Shown one piece after another: positions 1 through 6,608 of a stretch of 64,000 nucleotides of DNA. The stretch's first letter is position 1, and every line of letters starts with the position of its first letter. Made by a program: the position numbers and the translations under genes. A model generated the notes under the pieces. The model was given only the letters and a program-made list of their open reading frames with translations. It ran no database searches and was not told the DNA's origin. The stretch comes from VXNE01 sp965208745 (GTDB lineage Bacteria > Pseudomonadota > Gammaproteobacteria > Pseudomonadales > Azotimanducaceae), in the NCBI GenBank assembly GCA_965208745.1, contig CBDBPN010000004.1, positions 1,922,001-1,986,000 on the forward strand, read 5' to 3'.

Positions 1-87
1 CACTTCAAACCCGGCAAGGACCTCCGCCACCGGGTCAACGCCAGCCTGCTCGCCGAGCAGCGCGCCGGCGGTGACCGGGGATCTTGA
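1..87 (+). CDS. ihfB: Integration host factor subunit beta, C-terminal end (partial)
   Basis: Only the last 28 codons are present, running in from the left edge and ending in TGA. The visible residues begin HFKPGKDLRHRVN, the characteristic end of IHF-beta, where the P-G-K segment belongs to the C-terminal part of the HU/IHF fold. IHF is a nucleoid protein that bends DNA as an alpha/beta heterodimer. A lapA gene follows directly and overlaps the stop codon, the usual gammaproteobacterial ihfB-lapA order, which supports the call. The upstream part of the gene is outside the window. Confidence 0.88.
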   Translation, partial: HFKPGKDLRHRVNASLLAEQRAGGDRGS

Positions 88-389
88 TCAGACGGCTCAA
101 GCTGGCGCTCTGGGTCGTCGCGGGACTGGCCCTCGCCGCCCTCTCCGCGATCCTCGTGATGGACAACGGGACGCCGGTGCGCCTGCGCCTGCTGGCCTAC
201 GAGACGCCTCCGGCGCCGGTCTTCGTCTGGCTCTTCGTGGCCCTCGGGGGCGGGCTCGTTGCCGGTTTCGCACTCGCCTCGGTCAGCCTGCTCAAGGGTC
301 GCGTCGCCCAGCGGCAACTGCGGCGGGAGCGGGACCGCAGCGTGCGTGAACTGGACAGGCTGAAAGACGCGGAGGAGCCCGGGCGTTAA
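84..389 (+). CDS. lapA: LapA-domain inner-membrane protein (DUF1049)
   Basis: A 101-residue protein starting with TTG that overlaps the ihfB stop by 4 bp (TTGA), implying translational coupling. It has two hydrophobic segments (about residues 9-29 and 45-68) and a basic, coiled-coil-like C-terminal tail (about 70-100). This is the size and topology of LapA, the membrane partner of LapB in controlling LpxC turnover and lipopolysaccharide synthesis. In many gammaproteobacteria lapB follows; here it does not, and the next gene is an unrelated cytochrome. The start was chosen from the overlap and because the sequence MIRRLKLALW fits LapA N-termini. Confidence 0.85.
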   Translation: MIRRLKLALWVVAGLALAALSAILVMDNGTPVRLRLLAYETPPAPVFVWLFVALGGGLVAGFALASVSLLKGRVAQRQLRRERDRSVRELDRLKDAEEPGR

Positions 390-557
390 CTCGCGAGCCC
401 GGCCGCCGCCTCGAACTCCCTGGGGCGGCGAGCACCCGGTCGATGTCTACGGTCATGGGCGGAATTGTACGCGCCCGGGAGCCGGCGTCCGACCTCCGTG
501 CTTGCCGCGCGCGCACGAAAGTAGTGTCATGGGGCTTTGCCGCTGACGGAGACAGCC

Positions 558-986
558 ATGCGAACTTGCCGTTCCCTCCTCCTGGGCGCTGCCGCCACCG
601 CCTTGCTGGCGCTGCCCCTCAGTGCGTCCGAGGGCGCGATGGAGTACCGCCAGCACACCATGGCCGCCGTCGGCGGACACACCACGGCGCTATTCGACAT
701 CCTGACCGGAAAGGTGGGGCACACCGGGCATCTGGCTGCCCACGCGGAGGCCCTCAAGGCCATGTCCGGCATCGCCGCGACCCTGTTCCCCGCAGGATCG
801 GAGGGCGGCGATGCGCTCCCCGGCATCTGGGAAGACGCGGAGGACTTCGCGGTGCGGCTCAGCGCCTTCGAGGCGGCGGCCGGCAACCTGAGCGATGTCG
901 TCGCGGCCGGCGGCGAAGTCATGCCCGCCGCGATGCAGCTCGGGCAGGCCTGCAAGGGCTGCCACGACAACTATCGCGCGGAGTAA
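558..986 (+). CDS. Cytochrome c' (class II c-type cytochrome)
   Basis: A 142-residue secreted protein with a signal peptide (residues 1 to about 23, cleavage after LSA) and a single heme-binding motif CKGCH at residues 132-136 close to the C-terminus, the hallmark of class II cytochromes c. Length and the helical body match the cytochrome c' family, periplasmic four-helix-bundle hemoproteins that bind NO/CO or buffer electrons. The ATG at 558 was chosen because a GGAGA-like ribosome site lies just upstream and it begins the signal peptide; an in-frame TTG at 537 is less likely. The gene converges with the membrane cytochrome b gene at 1011-1658, a possible electron partner. Confidence 0.88.
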   Translation: MRTCRSLLLGAAATALLALPLSASEGAMEYRQHTMAAVGGHTTALFDILTGKVGHTGHLAAHAEALKAMSGIAATLFPAGSEGGDALPGIWEDAEDFAVRLSAFEAAAGNLSDVVAAGGEVMPAAMQLGQACKGCHDNYRAE

Positions 987-1010
987 TCCAGCAGGGCTGG
1001 CGCCGGGGCG

Positions 1011-1658
1011 TTAGAGCAGCCGCAGCGCCACGTACACGAAACCGCCGGTCACGGCGATCGTCACCGCTGCCCGCAGGAGGTAGTGGTCCGTCGCGGGCAG
1101 GTCCGCGGCCTTGCGGCCCGTGATCATGGCGAGCGGCGTCGGGTCCCGCATGGCCCCGTAGACGAGGTGGGCGGTGAGGTGGATCGAGACGAGGCCGATC
1201 ACCAGCCAGAACGCGCGGTGATGCACCCAGTTCATGGCGTCGGCGACCCCTTCGTCGACGTATCCGCGCAGCGGGCCGTTCAGGAAGATGTCGTCGGTCG
1301 CGAAGAGTCCGGTCGTCGCCTGCACCCCCACCGCCAGGAACAGCACGACCACCAGGGCGATGCCCGGTGCCGTGTGCGCCTCCGCCGGCAGGTCTCCTCT
1401 GGACGCGCGCAGGGCCGGCGTGAAGTGGGCCAGCACCGCGCGGGGCGTCGTCACGTAGTGGCGGAAGCGTACGTAGAGTCCTCCCCACAGCCCCCACCCG
1501 ACCCGAAACATCAGCAGCGCCACGATCGCGTAGCCCGACCGCTGGTGCCATTGCATCAGCGAGAAATCGCCCGCGAGACCCGTGTAGAGCGAGAACAGCA
1601 CGCAGGCTCCGAACAGCCAGTGCCACAGCCGGATCGGGAGGTCCCAGACGCGGGTCAC
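1011..1658 (-). CDS. Cytochrome b561 / Ni-Fe-hydrogenase-type b cytochrome
   Basis: A 215-residue membrane protein with four to five hydrophobic segments and conserved histidines at the start (IRLWHW), in the second helix (QWHQRSGY) and in later helices (WVHHRAFW, SIHLTAHL). This is the pattern of the di-heme b561/HupC family that moves electrons between the quinone pool and a partner redox protein. It begins with GTG overlapping the stop of the upstream nhaD gene (GTGA, 4 bp), so the two are translationally coupled. It faces the cytochrome c' gene across a short convergent gap. The electron partner is not shown by the sequence. Confidence 0.85.
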   Translation of the reverse strand: MTRVWDLPIRLWHWLFGACVLFSLYTGLAGDFSLMQWHQRSGYAIVALLMFRVGWGLWGGLYVRFRHYVTTPRAVLAHFTPALRASRGDLPAEAHTAPGIALVVVLFLAVGVQATTGLFATDDIFLNGPLRGYVDEGVADAMNWVHHRAFWLVIGLVSIHLTAHLVYGAMRDPTPLAMITGRKAADLPATDHYLLRAAVTIAVTGGFVYVALRLL

Positions 1659-2992
1659 GGCATTACACCGTCGAAGCGCGTATTGATCATCAGGTGGACC
1701 CAGATGCTCGCGAAGTAGCCGACGGCGATGATCCAGGTCCACTTCAGGTGGCCGAAGAAGGTGTACAGCCCCCGCGCCTGGCCCATCAGCGCCACGCCGG
1801 CCGCCGACCCGATGGAGAGCATGCTGCCTCCGACGCCCGCCGTCAGCGTCACGAGCAGCCATTGCGTCATGTCCATCTCCGGAAGCATCTGGAGCACCGC
1901 GACCATCACGGGGATGTTGTCGACGATCGCCGAGAGGATGCCGACCATCGTGTTCGCGAACGTCGGGCCGAGCTCGACGTACATGTACTGCGACACGAGT
2001 TCGAGGTAGCCGACGAAGCCGAGGCCGCCCACGCACATGATGACGCCGAAGAAGAAGAGCAGGGTGTCCCACTCCGCCCGCGCGACCTCCCGGAAGCTGT
2101 CGAAGGGCTGGATGTCGCCGGCCTCCGGCCCGGCCCGGCGCCGCGCCAGCGACATCTCGGTCCGGTGCAGGTAGTGGCCGAATATCTTGAGGTACGCGAG
2201 CCCCGTCATCATGCCCAGGAACGGCGGCAGGTGCAGGAAGTTGTGGAAGGACACCGCCGTCGCGATCGTGCAACCGAACAGGAACATGATGCGCTTCGCC
2301 CCGCGGCGCGTCCGCACCTCCTTCTCGTCGGCGTCGACCTGGGGTGTGGCCTTCTCCACGAACAAGGCCATCACCACGGCGGGGATGATGTAGTTCACCA
2401 CCGACGGGACGAACAGGGCGAAGAACGTGAAGAAGTCCACGATGCCGCGCTGCCACACCATCAGCGTCGTGATGTCGCCGAAGGGGCTGAACGCCCCGCC
2501 GGCGTTCGCGGCGACCACGATGTTCACGCACCCGATGCTGATGAAGCGGGTGTTGCCCTTGCCGACCGCCAGCACGACCGCGCACATCACCAGCGCCGTC
2601 GTCAGGTTGTCGATGATGGGCGACAGGAAGAAGCTGATCACGCCGGTGATCCAGAAGAGCTGCCGGTAGGTGAAGCCGTGGAGCACCAGCCACGACCGCA
2701 GCGCGTCGAACACGCGGCGCTCGCTCATCGTGTTGACGTAGGTCATCGCGCAGAGCAGGAACAGGAACAGCTCGCCGAACTCGATCAGGAAGTGGCGGAC
2801 CGCCTCCTCGGCCTCGTGGTCGATCCCGCCCGCCGCGTACTCCGCCGCGATGAAGGCCCAGATGATCCCCGCCCCGAGCATGACGGGCACGGACTTCCTG
2901 AGATGCGTGAACTCCTCGGCGATGACCACCGCGTACGACAGGACGAACACCACGATGGCCACGATCCCGACCCAGTGCGCCGTCAGATCCAT
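1655..2992 (-). CDS. nhaD: Na+/H+ antiporter, NhaD type
   Basis: A 445-residue, highly hydrophobic protein with about a dozen membrane segments. Family features include the PIIDNLTTALV segment and the NAGGAFSPFGDITT segment near the middle, both typical of NhaD antiporters of the ion transporter superfamily. It exports Na+ (or Li+) in exchange for protons at the inner membrane and is common in marine and halophilic gammaproteobacteria. It is the first gene of a two-gene unit with the cytochrome b downstream (4-bp overlap). Pairing an ion antiporter with a b-type cytochrome is unusual and may tie its expression to respiration, though this is inference. Confidence 0.92.
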   Translation of the reverse strand: MDLTAHWVGIVAIVVFVLSYAVVIAEEFTHLRKSVPVMLGAGIIWAFIAAEYAAGGIDHEAEEAVRHFLIEFGELFLFLLCAMTYVNTMSERRVFDALRSWLVLHGFTYRQLFWITGVISFFLSPIIDNLTTALVMCAVVLAVGKGNTRFISIGCVNIVVAANAGGAFSPFGDITTLMVWQRGIVDFFTFFALFVPSVVNYIIPAVVMALFVEKATPQVDADEKEVRTRRGAKRIMFLFGCTIATAVSFHNFLHLPPFLGMMTGLAYLKIFGHYLHRTEMSLARRRAGPEAGDIQPFDSFREVARAEWDTLLFFFGVIMCVGGLGFVGYLELVSQYMYVELGPTFANTMVGILSAIVDNIPVMVAVLQMLPEMDMTQWLLVTLTAGVGGSMLSIGSAAGVALMGQARGLYTFFGHLKWTWIIAVGYFASIWVHLMINTRFDGVMP

Positions 2993-3253
2993 ATCGGTCT
3001 CCCCTTACCCCGGCGGCTCACCGGCCGCTTGCGCGTTCCCTGTCCCAAGCGGCTCGACCCGGGCAGGCCAGGCGCAAGTGTGCCAAACGGCCCGGCGTTC
3101 CACCATGAGATCGCCCCGCGGCGATACGCGCATCCCGAGATGGCGCACGCGACGTCGGGCTCCACGCGCACGGATCTTGCAGCCCAGGCGCACAGCCAAC
3201 CGTGTGACCGGACCGTATTTTGGGAGTCCCTAACGCGAGCAAGGAGACTGACG

Positions 3254-3544
3254 ATGAAAACGTGGAGATTCACCGGCGCCCTGGCGCGTTCGGCGCTGCT
3301 GGCGCTGATCCTGGCCGCCGGCGCCCACGCCCACGCCGAAGAAGGGACCGTGGACGTGAACACCGCGGACGCCGAGACCATCGCGCGCGTGCTCGATGGC
3401 GTCGGGCTGACCAAGGCGGAGGCGATCGTGCGTTATCGCGAGGAGAACGGTCGCTTCACCGACGCCTACGACCTGACCCAGGTCCGCGGCATCGGCGACG
3501 CCACGGTCGCGCGGAACGAGGAACGGATCGCCCTCGGCGACTAG
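3254..3544 (+). CDS. ComEA-like helix-hairpin-helix DNA-binding protein
   Basis: A 96-residue secreted protein: signal peptide (about residues 1-29, ending AHA), then the motif VDVNTADAETIARVL and a tandem helix-hairpin-helix core (GVGLTKAEAIV, RGIGDATV). This is the short proteobacterial form of ComEA, which binds incoming double-stranded DNA in the periplasm during natural transformation. An AAGGAG ribosome site at 3241-3246 fixes the ATG start. It precedes a WbpL/WecA-like gene. In several pseudomonads a ComEA-like gene likewise borders the O-antigen genes, so the position may be conserved rather than indicating active competence. Confidence 0.88.
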   Translation: MKTWRFTGALARSALLALILAAGAHAHAEEGTVDVNTADAETIARVLDGVGLTKAEAIVRYREENGRFTDAYDLTQVRGIGDATVARNEERIALGD

Positions 3545-3575
3545 GCCGGCGCGGGGGCGCCTGGATGCCGGGCGC

Positions 3576-3601
3576 CCCTGGCCGGGCGCCCTGGCCGGGC
3601 G
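3576..3601 (+). repeat. Tandem duplication of a 13-bp GC-rich unit
   Basis: The 13-base unit CCCTGGCCGGGCG is repeated twice without a gap between the comEA-like gene and the next gene, and the same GGGCGCCC text continues upstream, so the stretch can also fold as a GC hairpin. It may act as a weak terminator or simply be a slipped-strand duplication. No T-run follows it. Confidence 0.5.
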
Positions 3602-3695
3602 CTCCCGACGCTGTGCTAGGGTTCCTGTCCGCTGAATCAGGCCAGGACACCACTCGACCGATGACCCGGACGGACGCGCCCGGCGCCGTGCAGCC

Positions 3696-4658
3696 ATGCT
3701 GACTCTTGCCGGGGCCGCGTTCGTGGCGGGCCTGGCGCTCACCGGCACCGCCCTGCTCCTCGCCCGGCGCTTCGGCGTCATGGCCATCCCGAACGCCCGT
3801 AGCGCGCACTCGGTACCGGTGGCGAACATCGGCGGTCTGGGCTTCGTCGTCCCGACGCTGGCGTGGCTGACCTGGTCGGCTGCCGCGGAGGGCGATCCGT
3901 TCGCGCTCGCGTTGGCCGGCGGCGCGGCGACGCTGGCGCTGGTCGGCCTCCTCGACGACCTGTTCGAGCTCTCCGCCGGCCTGCGACTCCCCATCCATCT
4001 CGCGGTGGCTGCCGCCACCGTGGCGGTCGCCGTCGACGGGAACGCGATCGTGCTCGCGACCTGCGCCATCGGGCTCGCGTGGTTCGTCAACCTCTACAAC
4101 TTCATGGACGGCATCGACGGCATCGCCGGCTCGCAGGCGGCGATCTTCTGTCTCGGCGCGCTGTACTTCGGCGCGGGCGGAACCTTCGACGCCACCTTCT
4201 GCGTCGTGCTCGCCTCGTGCGCGGGTTTCCTGTGCCTCAACTGGGCCCCCGCCCGGGTCATCATGGGAGATACCGGCAGCGGTTTTCTGGGGTTCACGAT
4301 CGGCGCCCTGGCCGTGTACCTCTGGCAGACGGGCGCCCTGCCGCTCCTCGCCAGTCTCATCCTGCTGGCCGTGTTCTGGTTCGACGCCACCTACACGCTG
4401 GCGGTCCGCCTCGTGACGCGGCAGCGGGTCGCCGAGGCGCACAGCAACCACCTCTACCAGAAGCTGGCGCGCCGGTGGGGGCATGGCCGCACCACCGCCC
4501 TGCTGTGGGGCTACGCCCTGGTCTGGCTGGCTCCGCTGACCGCGCTCTACGGCCGGCTGGACCCCGGCGTCCTCTGGCTCGTCCTGGCGTGCGTTCCCGT
4601 CCTCGCGGCCTGCGTTGTATTCCGCGCCGGTTTGCCCGACGATACCGCCCATGCCTGA
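3696..4658 (+). CDS. WbpL/WecA-type undecaprenyl-phosphate sugar-1-phosphate transferase (glycosyltransferase family 4)
   Basis: A 320-residue polytopic membrane protein of the MraY/WecA superfamily. Diagnostic motifs: NARSAHSVPV near residue 33, the DD pair in LVGLLDDLFEL (about residues 85-95), NLYNFMDGIDG (about 130-140) and MGDTGSGFLGF (about 190-200). These enzymes move a sugar-1-phosphate, often GlcNAc, FucNAc or QuiNAc, from UDP-sugar to undecaprenyl phosphate, the first step of O-antigen or enterobacterial-type polysaccharide synthesis at the inner membrane. The length is closer to WbpL than to MraY. The acceptor sugar cannot be told from sequence. The downstream hydrolase overlaps by 8 bp. 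No other polysaccharide genes are in the window. Confidence 0.88.
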   Translation: MLTLAGAAFVAGLALTGTALLLARRFGVMAIPNARSAHSVPVANIGGLGFVVPTLAWLTWSAAAEGDPFALALAGGAATLALVGLLDDLFELSAGLRLPIHLAVAAATVAVAVDGNAIVLATCAIGLAWFVNLYNFMDGIDGIAGSQAAIFCLGALYFGAGGTFDATFCVVLASCAGFLCLNWAPARVIMGDTGSGFLGFTIGALAVYLWQTGALPLLASLILLAVFWFDATYTLAVRLVTRQRVAEAHSNHLYQKLARRWGHGRTTALLWGYALVWLAPLTALYGRLDPGVLWLVLACVPVLAACVVFRAGLPDDTAHA

Positions 4659-5622
4659 CCTCAACCCGCCCTGGTGGTATCGCCAGGCACTCGACGCTGT
4701 GTCCGAAACCGGGTCCGTCGCAGTGCTCGGCGCGAACATCCACTACGAGCGCTGGGGCACGGACGGCCCCGGCATCGTCCTCGTGCACGGCAGCAGCGGC
4801 CACATCGAGTGGTGGCGCTTCGTCGCGCCGTTGCTCGCCGACCGCTTCCGCGTCGTCGCCTTCGACCTGTCGGGCAACGGCGACAGCGGCTGGCGCGACC
4901 GCTACTCCGGCGAGGCGTTCGCGGAAGAGACATGGCGCGTGTCCGAGGCCGCGGGACTGCCGCCGCGTCCTTTCGTCGCCGGCCACAGCCTCGGCGGCTT
5001 CGTCGCCCTGGAGACCGGCCATTACTTCGGCGACCGTCTCGGCGGGATCGTCTTCGTCGACTACACAGTGGTCTCCCCGGAGGACTACCTGGAGTGGGGC
5101 GGCAAGGCGGACAACGCGGGATACCGGAGCCGCCGGACGCGCGTTTACGAGGACTTCGACGCGGCCCTGGCGCGCTTTCGGCTGCTGCCGGACCAGCCGG
5201 TCCGTCACCCGGCGGTGATGGACCACGTCGCCCGCCGGTCGTTACGGGAGGTCGAGGGCGGCTGGACGTGGAAGTTCGATCCGACGCTGTACGACCACCT
5301 GGTCCTCGGGGGCGATCAGCGCGAGAAATTCGTGGGCCTGTCCTGCCGGTCCGCCGTGATCCTGGGCGAACTCAGCCAGGACGAAGGGACCGCCGGTGCG
5401 GACTACATGCGGCGGGTCACGGCCGGCATGCTCCCCGTCGTCGAGATCCCGCGTACCCACCATCACATGATGTTCGAGGAGCCGCTCGCCCTCGCCATGG
5501 CCATCCAGGGCATCGTGCAGACTTGGGTGGCGGAAGACGGTCGCGGGGAGATGGCCGACGCGCTGGCAAAGTCGGTTGGAACAGGGTTGCGCCAAGGACA
5601 CGAGGAGGGAGTCCGGCAGTGA
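4651..5622 (+). CDS. Alpha/beta hydrolase
   Basis: A 323-residue alpha/beta-hydrolase-fold enzyme. Visible features: oxyanion-hole region LVHGSSGHIEWW (about residues 43-54), nucleophile elbow AGHSLGGF with Ser at residue 113, and a C-terminal histidine cluster (RTHHHMMFEEP, about 267-277) supplying the catalytic His. The substrate is unknown; esterases, epoxide hydrolases and C-C hydrolases share this pattern. The ATG at 4651 overlaps the preceding transferase gene by 8 bp; an earlier in-frame codon at 4615 lies well inside that gene and was not used. Its TGA overlaps the GTG of the DUF6642-like gene, so both proteins are probably made together. Confidence 0.85.
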   Translation: MPDLNPPWWYRQALDAVSETGSVAVLGANIHYERWGTDGPGIVLVHGSSGHIEWWRFVAPLLADRFRVVAFDLSGNGDSGWRDRYSGEAFAEETWRVSEAAGLPPRPFVAGHSLGGFVALETGHYFGDRLGGIVFVDYTVVSPEDYLEWGGKADNAGYRSRRTRVYEDFDAALARFRLLPDQPVRHPAVMDHVARRSLREVEGGWTWKFDPTLYDHLVLGGDQREKFVGLSCRSAVILGELSQDEGTAGADYMRRVTAGMLPVVEIPRTHHHMMFEEPLALAMAIQGIVQTWVAEDGRGEMADALAKSVGTGLRQGHEEGVRQ

Positions 5623-6608
5623 AGCTTGAGCGTCGCATCTACTGCATCGAAGGGCATTGGGACGATGGAGACGGCAACGTCGAGCCTTCCGTGGAGCCAA
5701 TGCTTCAGCAGATGCGCAACATGGATCTCTGGCCCTACGCGAGACGGGACTGCGCGACAGTTCAGGAACTGCAGTTCTTCCTGGACAAGGAGTGGTATCG
5801 CCGCTGTCGGGAGGGGTCGATACTGTACCTCGCCACCCACGGGTGGAACGGTGGCATCTCCCTGTCGGAGGGTCAGGACGTGACGCTCGAACAACTTGCG
5901 CTCTTCCTTGGGGCTGACGGAGCCCAAGGGTGTCTCGTGCACTTTAGCGGCTGCAGGGTCATGAATGCCGAAGAGCGCCGGCTACAGGATTTCATGGCCA
6001 GCACGAATGCCGCCGCGATCACCGGCTACAAGAGGGAGGCTGGCTGGACCAGCACGTTAGTGCCCGGTGGCCGAGGTGCGCCAGCCCTCGCTCTGGAACT
6101 ACTTCTCTTCAGTTCGATCCGTACGCAAGCCATTGATCTGGGCGACGGCAGGTCGTTCGGCAGGCTCCGTAGTCTTGTCGCCGATCTCCACGAACGCTTT
6201 CCGGACTGTGGGCTCGATTTGCTCCCCCGCCCCCCAAATGACGCAGAGTTAGCCGGGAAGGACCTCGAACCCGGCGTCTTGGATGGCGTTCTCGATGCCG
6301 CCCCGGTCGATCGCCGCGGCATCGAAATCCACGGTGACAAGACCGTCGTGGAGCCGGGCGGTCGCGGCTGTGACGCCAATGCGGCCCGTCAGCGCGTTCT
6401 GCACACTCGCGACGCACCCTTCGCACTGCATTCCTTCGACCGTAAGTTCCAGCCGTTCCATGGGTCGTTCCTCCCCCGGTCGAGCGCGACCGCCCACTCG
6501 GGGAGATTCTACTGCGCCGCCCGCCAGCGCCGCAGCAACAGCGAGTTGCCCACCACGCTGACGCTCGACAGCGCCATCGCCGCCGCGGCGAGGGTGGGGC
6601 TCAGGTAA
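5619..6608 (+). CDS. Caspase-like His/Cys protein (DUF6642-like), natural stop probably lost
   Basis: Starts with GTG overlapping the hydrolase stop (GTGA) behind a GAGGAGGG ribosome site. The first about 207 residues resemble the DUF6642 family: YCIEGHW start, then LYLATHGWNGG with His74 and LVHFSGCRVM with Cys112. The H-G and G-C motifs placed on two strands resemble the His/Cys dyad of the caspase/CHAT fold. The conserved part ends near 6241. After that the frame stays open to 6608 only because it crosses a six-C run at 6230-6235; one more C would bring TGA at 6239-6241 into frame. The last about 120 residues are antisense to copZ and the end of copA and look unreal. Assembly error, mutation or slippage control are all possible. 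The role is unknown. Confidence 0.6.
   Translation: MKLERRIYCIEGHWDDGDGNVEPSVEPMLQQMRNMDLWPYARRDCATVQELQFFLDKEWYRRCREGSILYLATHGWNGGISLSEGQDVTLEQLALFLGADGAQGCLVHFSGCRVMNAEERRLQDFMASTNAAAITGYKREAGWTSTLVPGGRGAPALALELLLFSSIRTQAIDLGDGRSFGRLRSLVADLHERFPDCGLDLLPRPPNDAELAGKDLEPGVLDGVLDAAPVDRRGIEIHGDKTVVEPGGRGCDANAARQRVLHTRDAPFALHSFDRKFQPFHGSFLPRSSATAHSGRFYCAARQRRSNSELPTTLTLDSAIAAAARVGLR
6249..6461 (-). CDS. copZ: Copper chaperone CopZ-like heavy-metal-associated domain protein
   Basis: A 70-residue single HMA domain with the metal motif MQCEGC (residues 11-16) followed by the usual beta-alpha-beta-beta-alpha-beta pattern. Such proteins carry Cu(I) in the cytoplasm and hand it to CopA. It lies 47 bp downstream of copA on the same strand and most likely shares its transcript. 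The motif reads M-x-C-x-x-C as in the two N-terminal domains of the neighbouring ATPase, which suggests they dock with each other. The short length is normal for the family. Confidence 0.9.
   Translation of the reverse strand: MERLELTVEGMQCEGCVASVQNALTGRIGVTAATARLHDGLVTVDFDAAAIDRGGIENAIQDAGFEVLPG

Noticed and set aside
390..516. Minus-strand stretch reading MTVDIDRVLAAP and, in another frame, REFEAAAGLAS followed by TAA
   Set aside because: It could be a scrap of a broken gene, but it is too short and the frames join poorly; no family is recognisable.
6258..6608. C-terminal extension of the DUF6642-like protein
   Set aside because: It is open only because of the shifted frame and is antisense to copZ and the end of copA; it shows arginine-rich, shadow-like composition.
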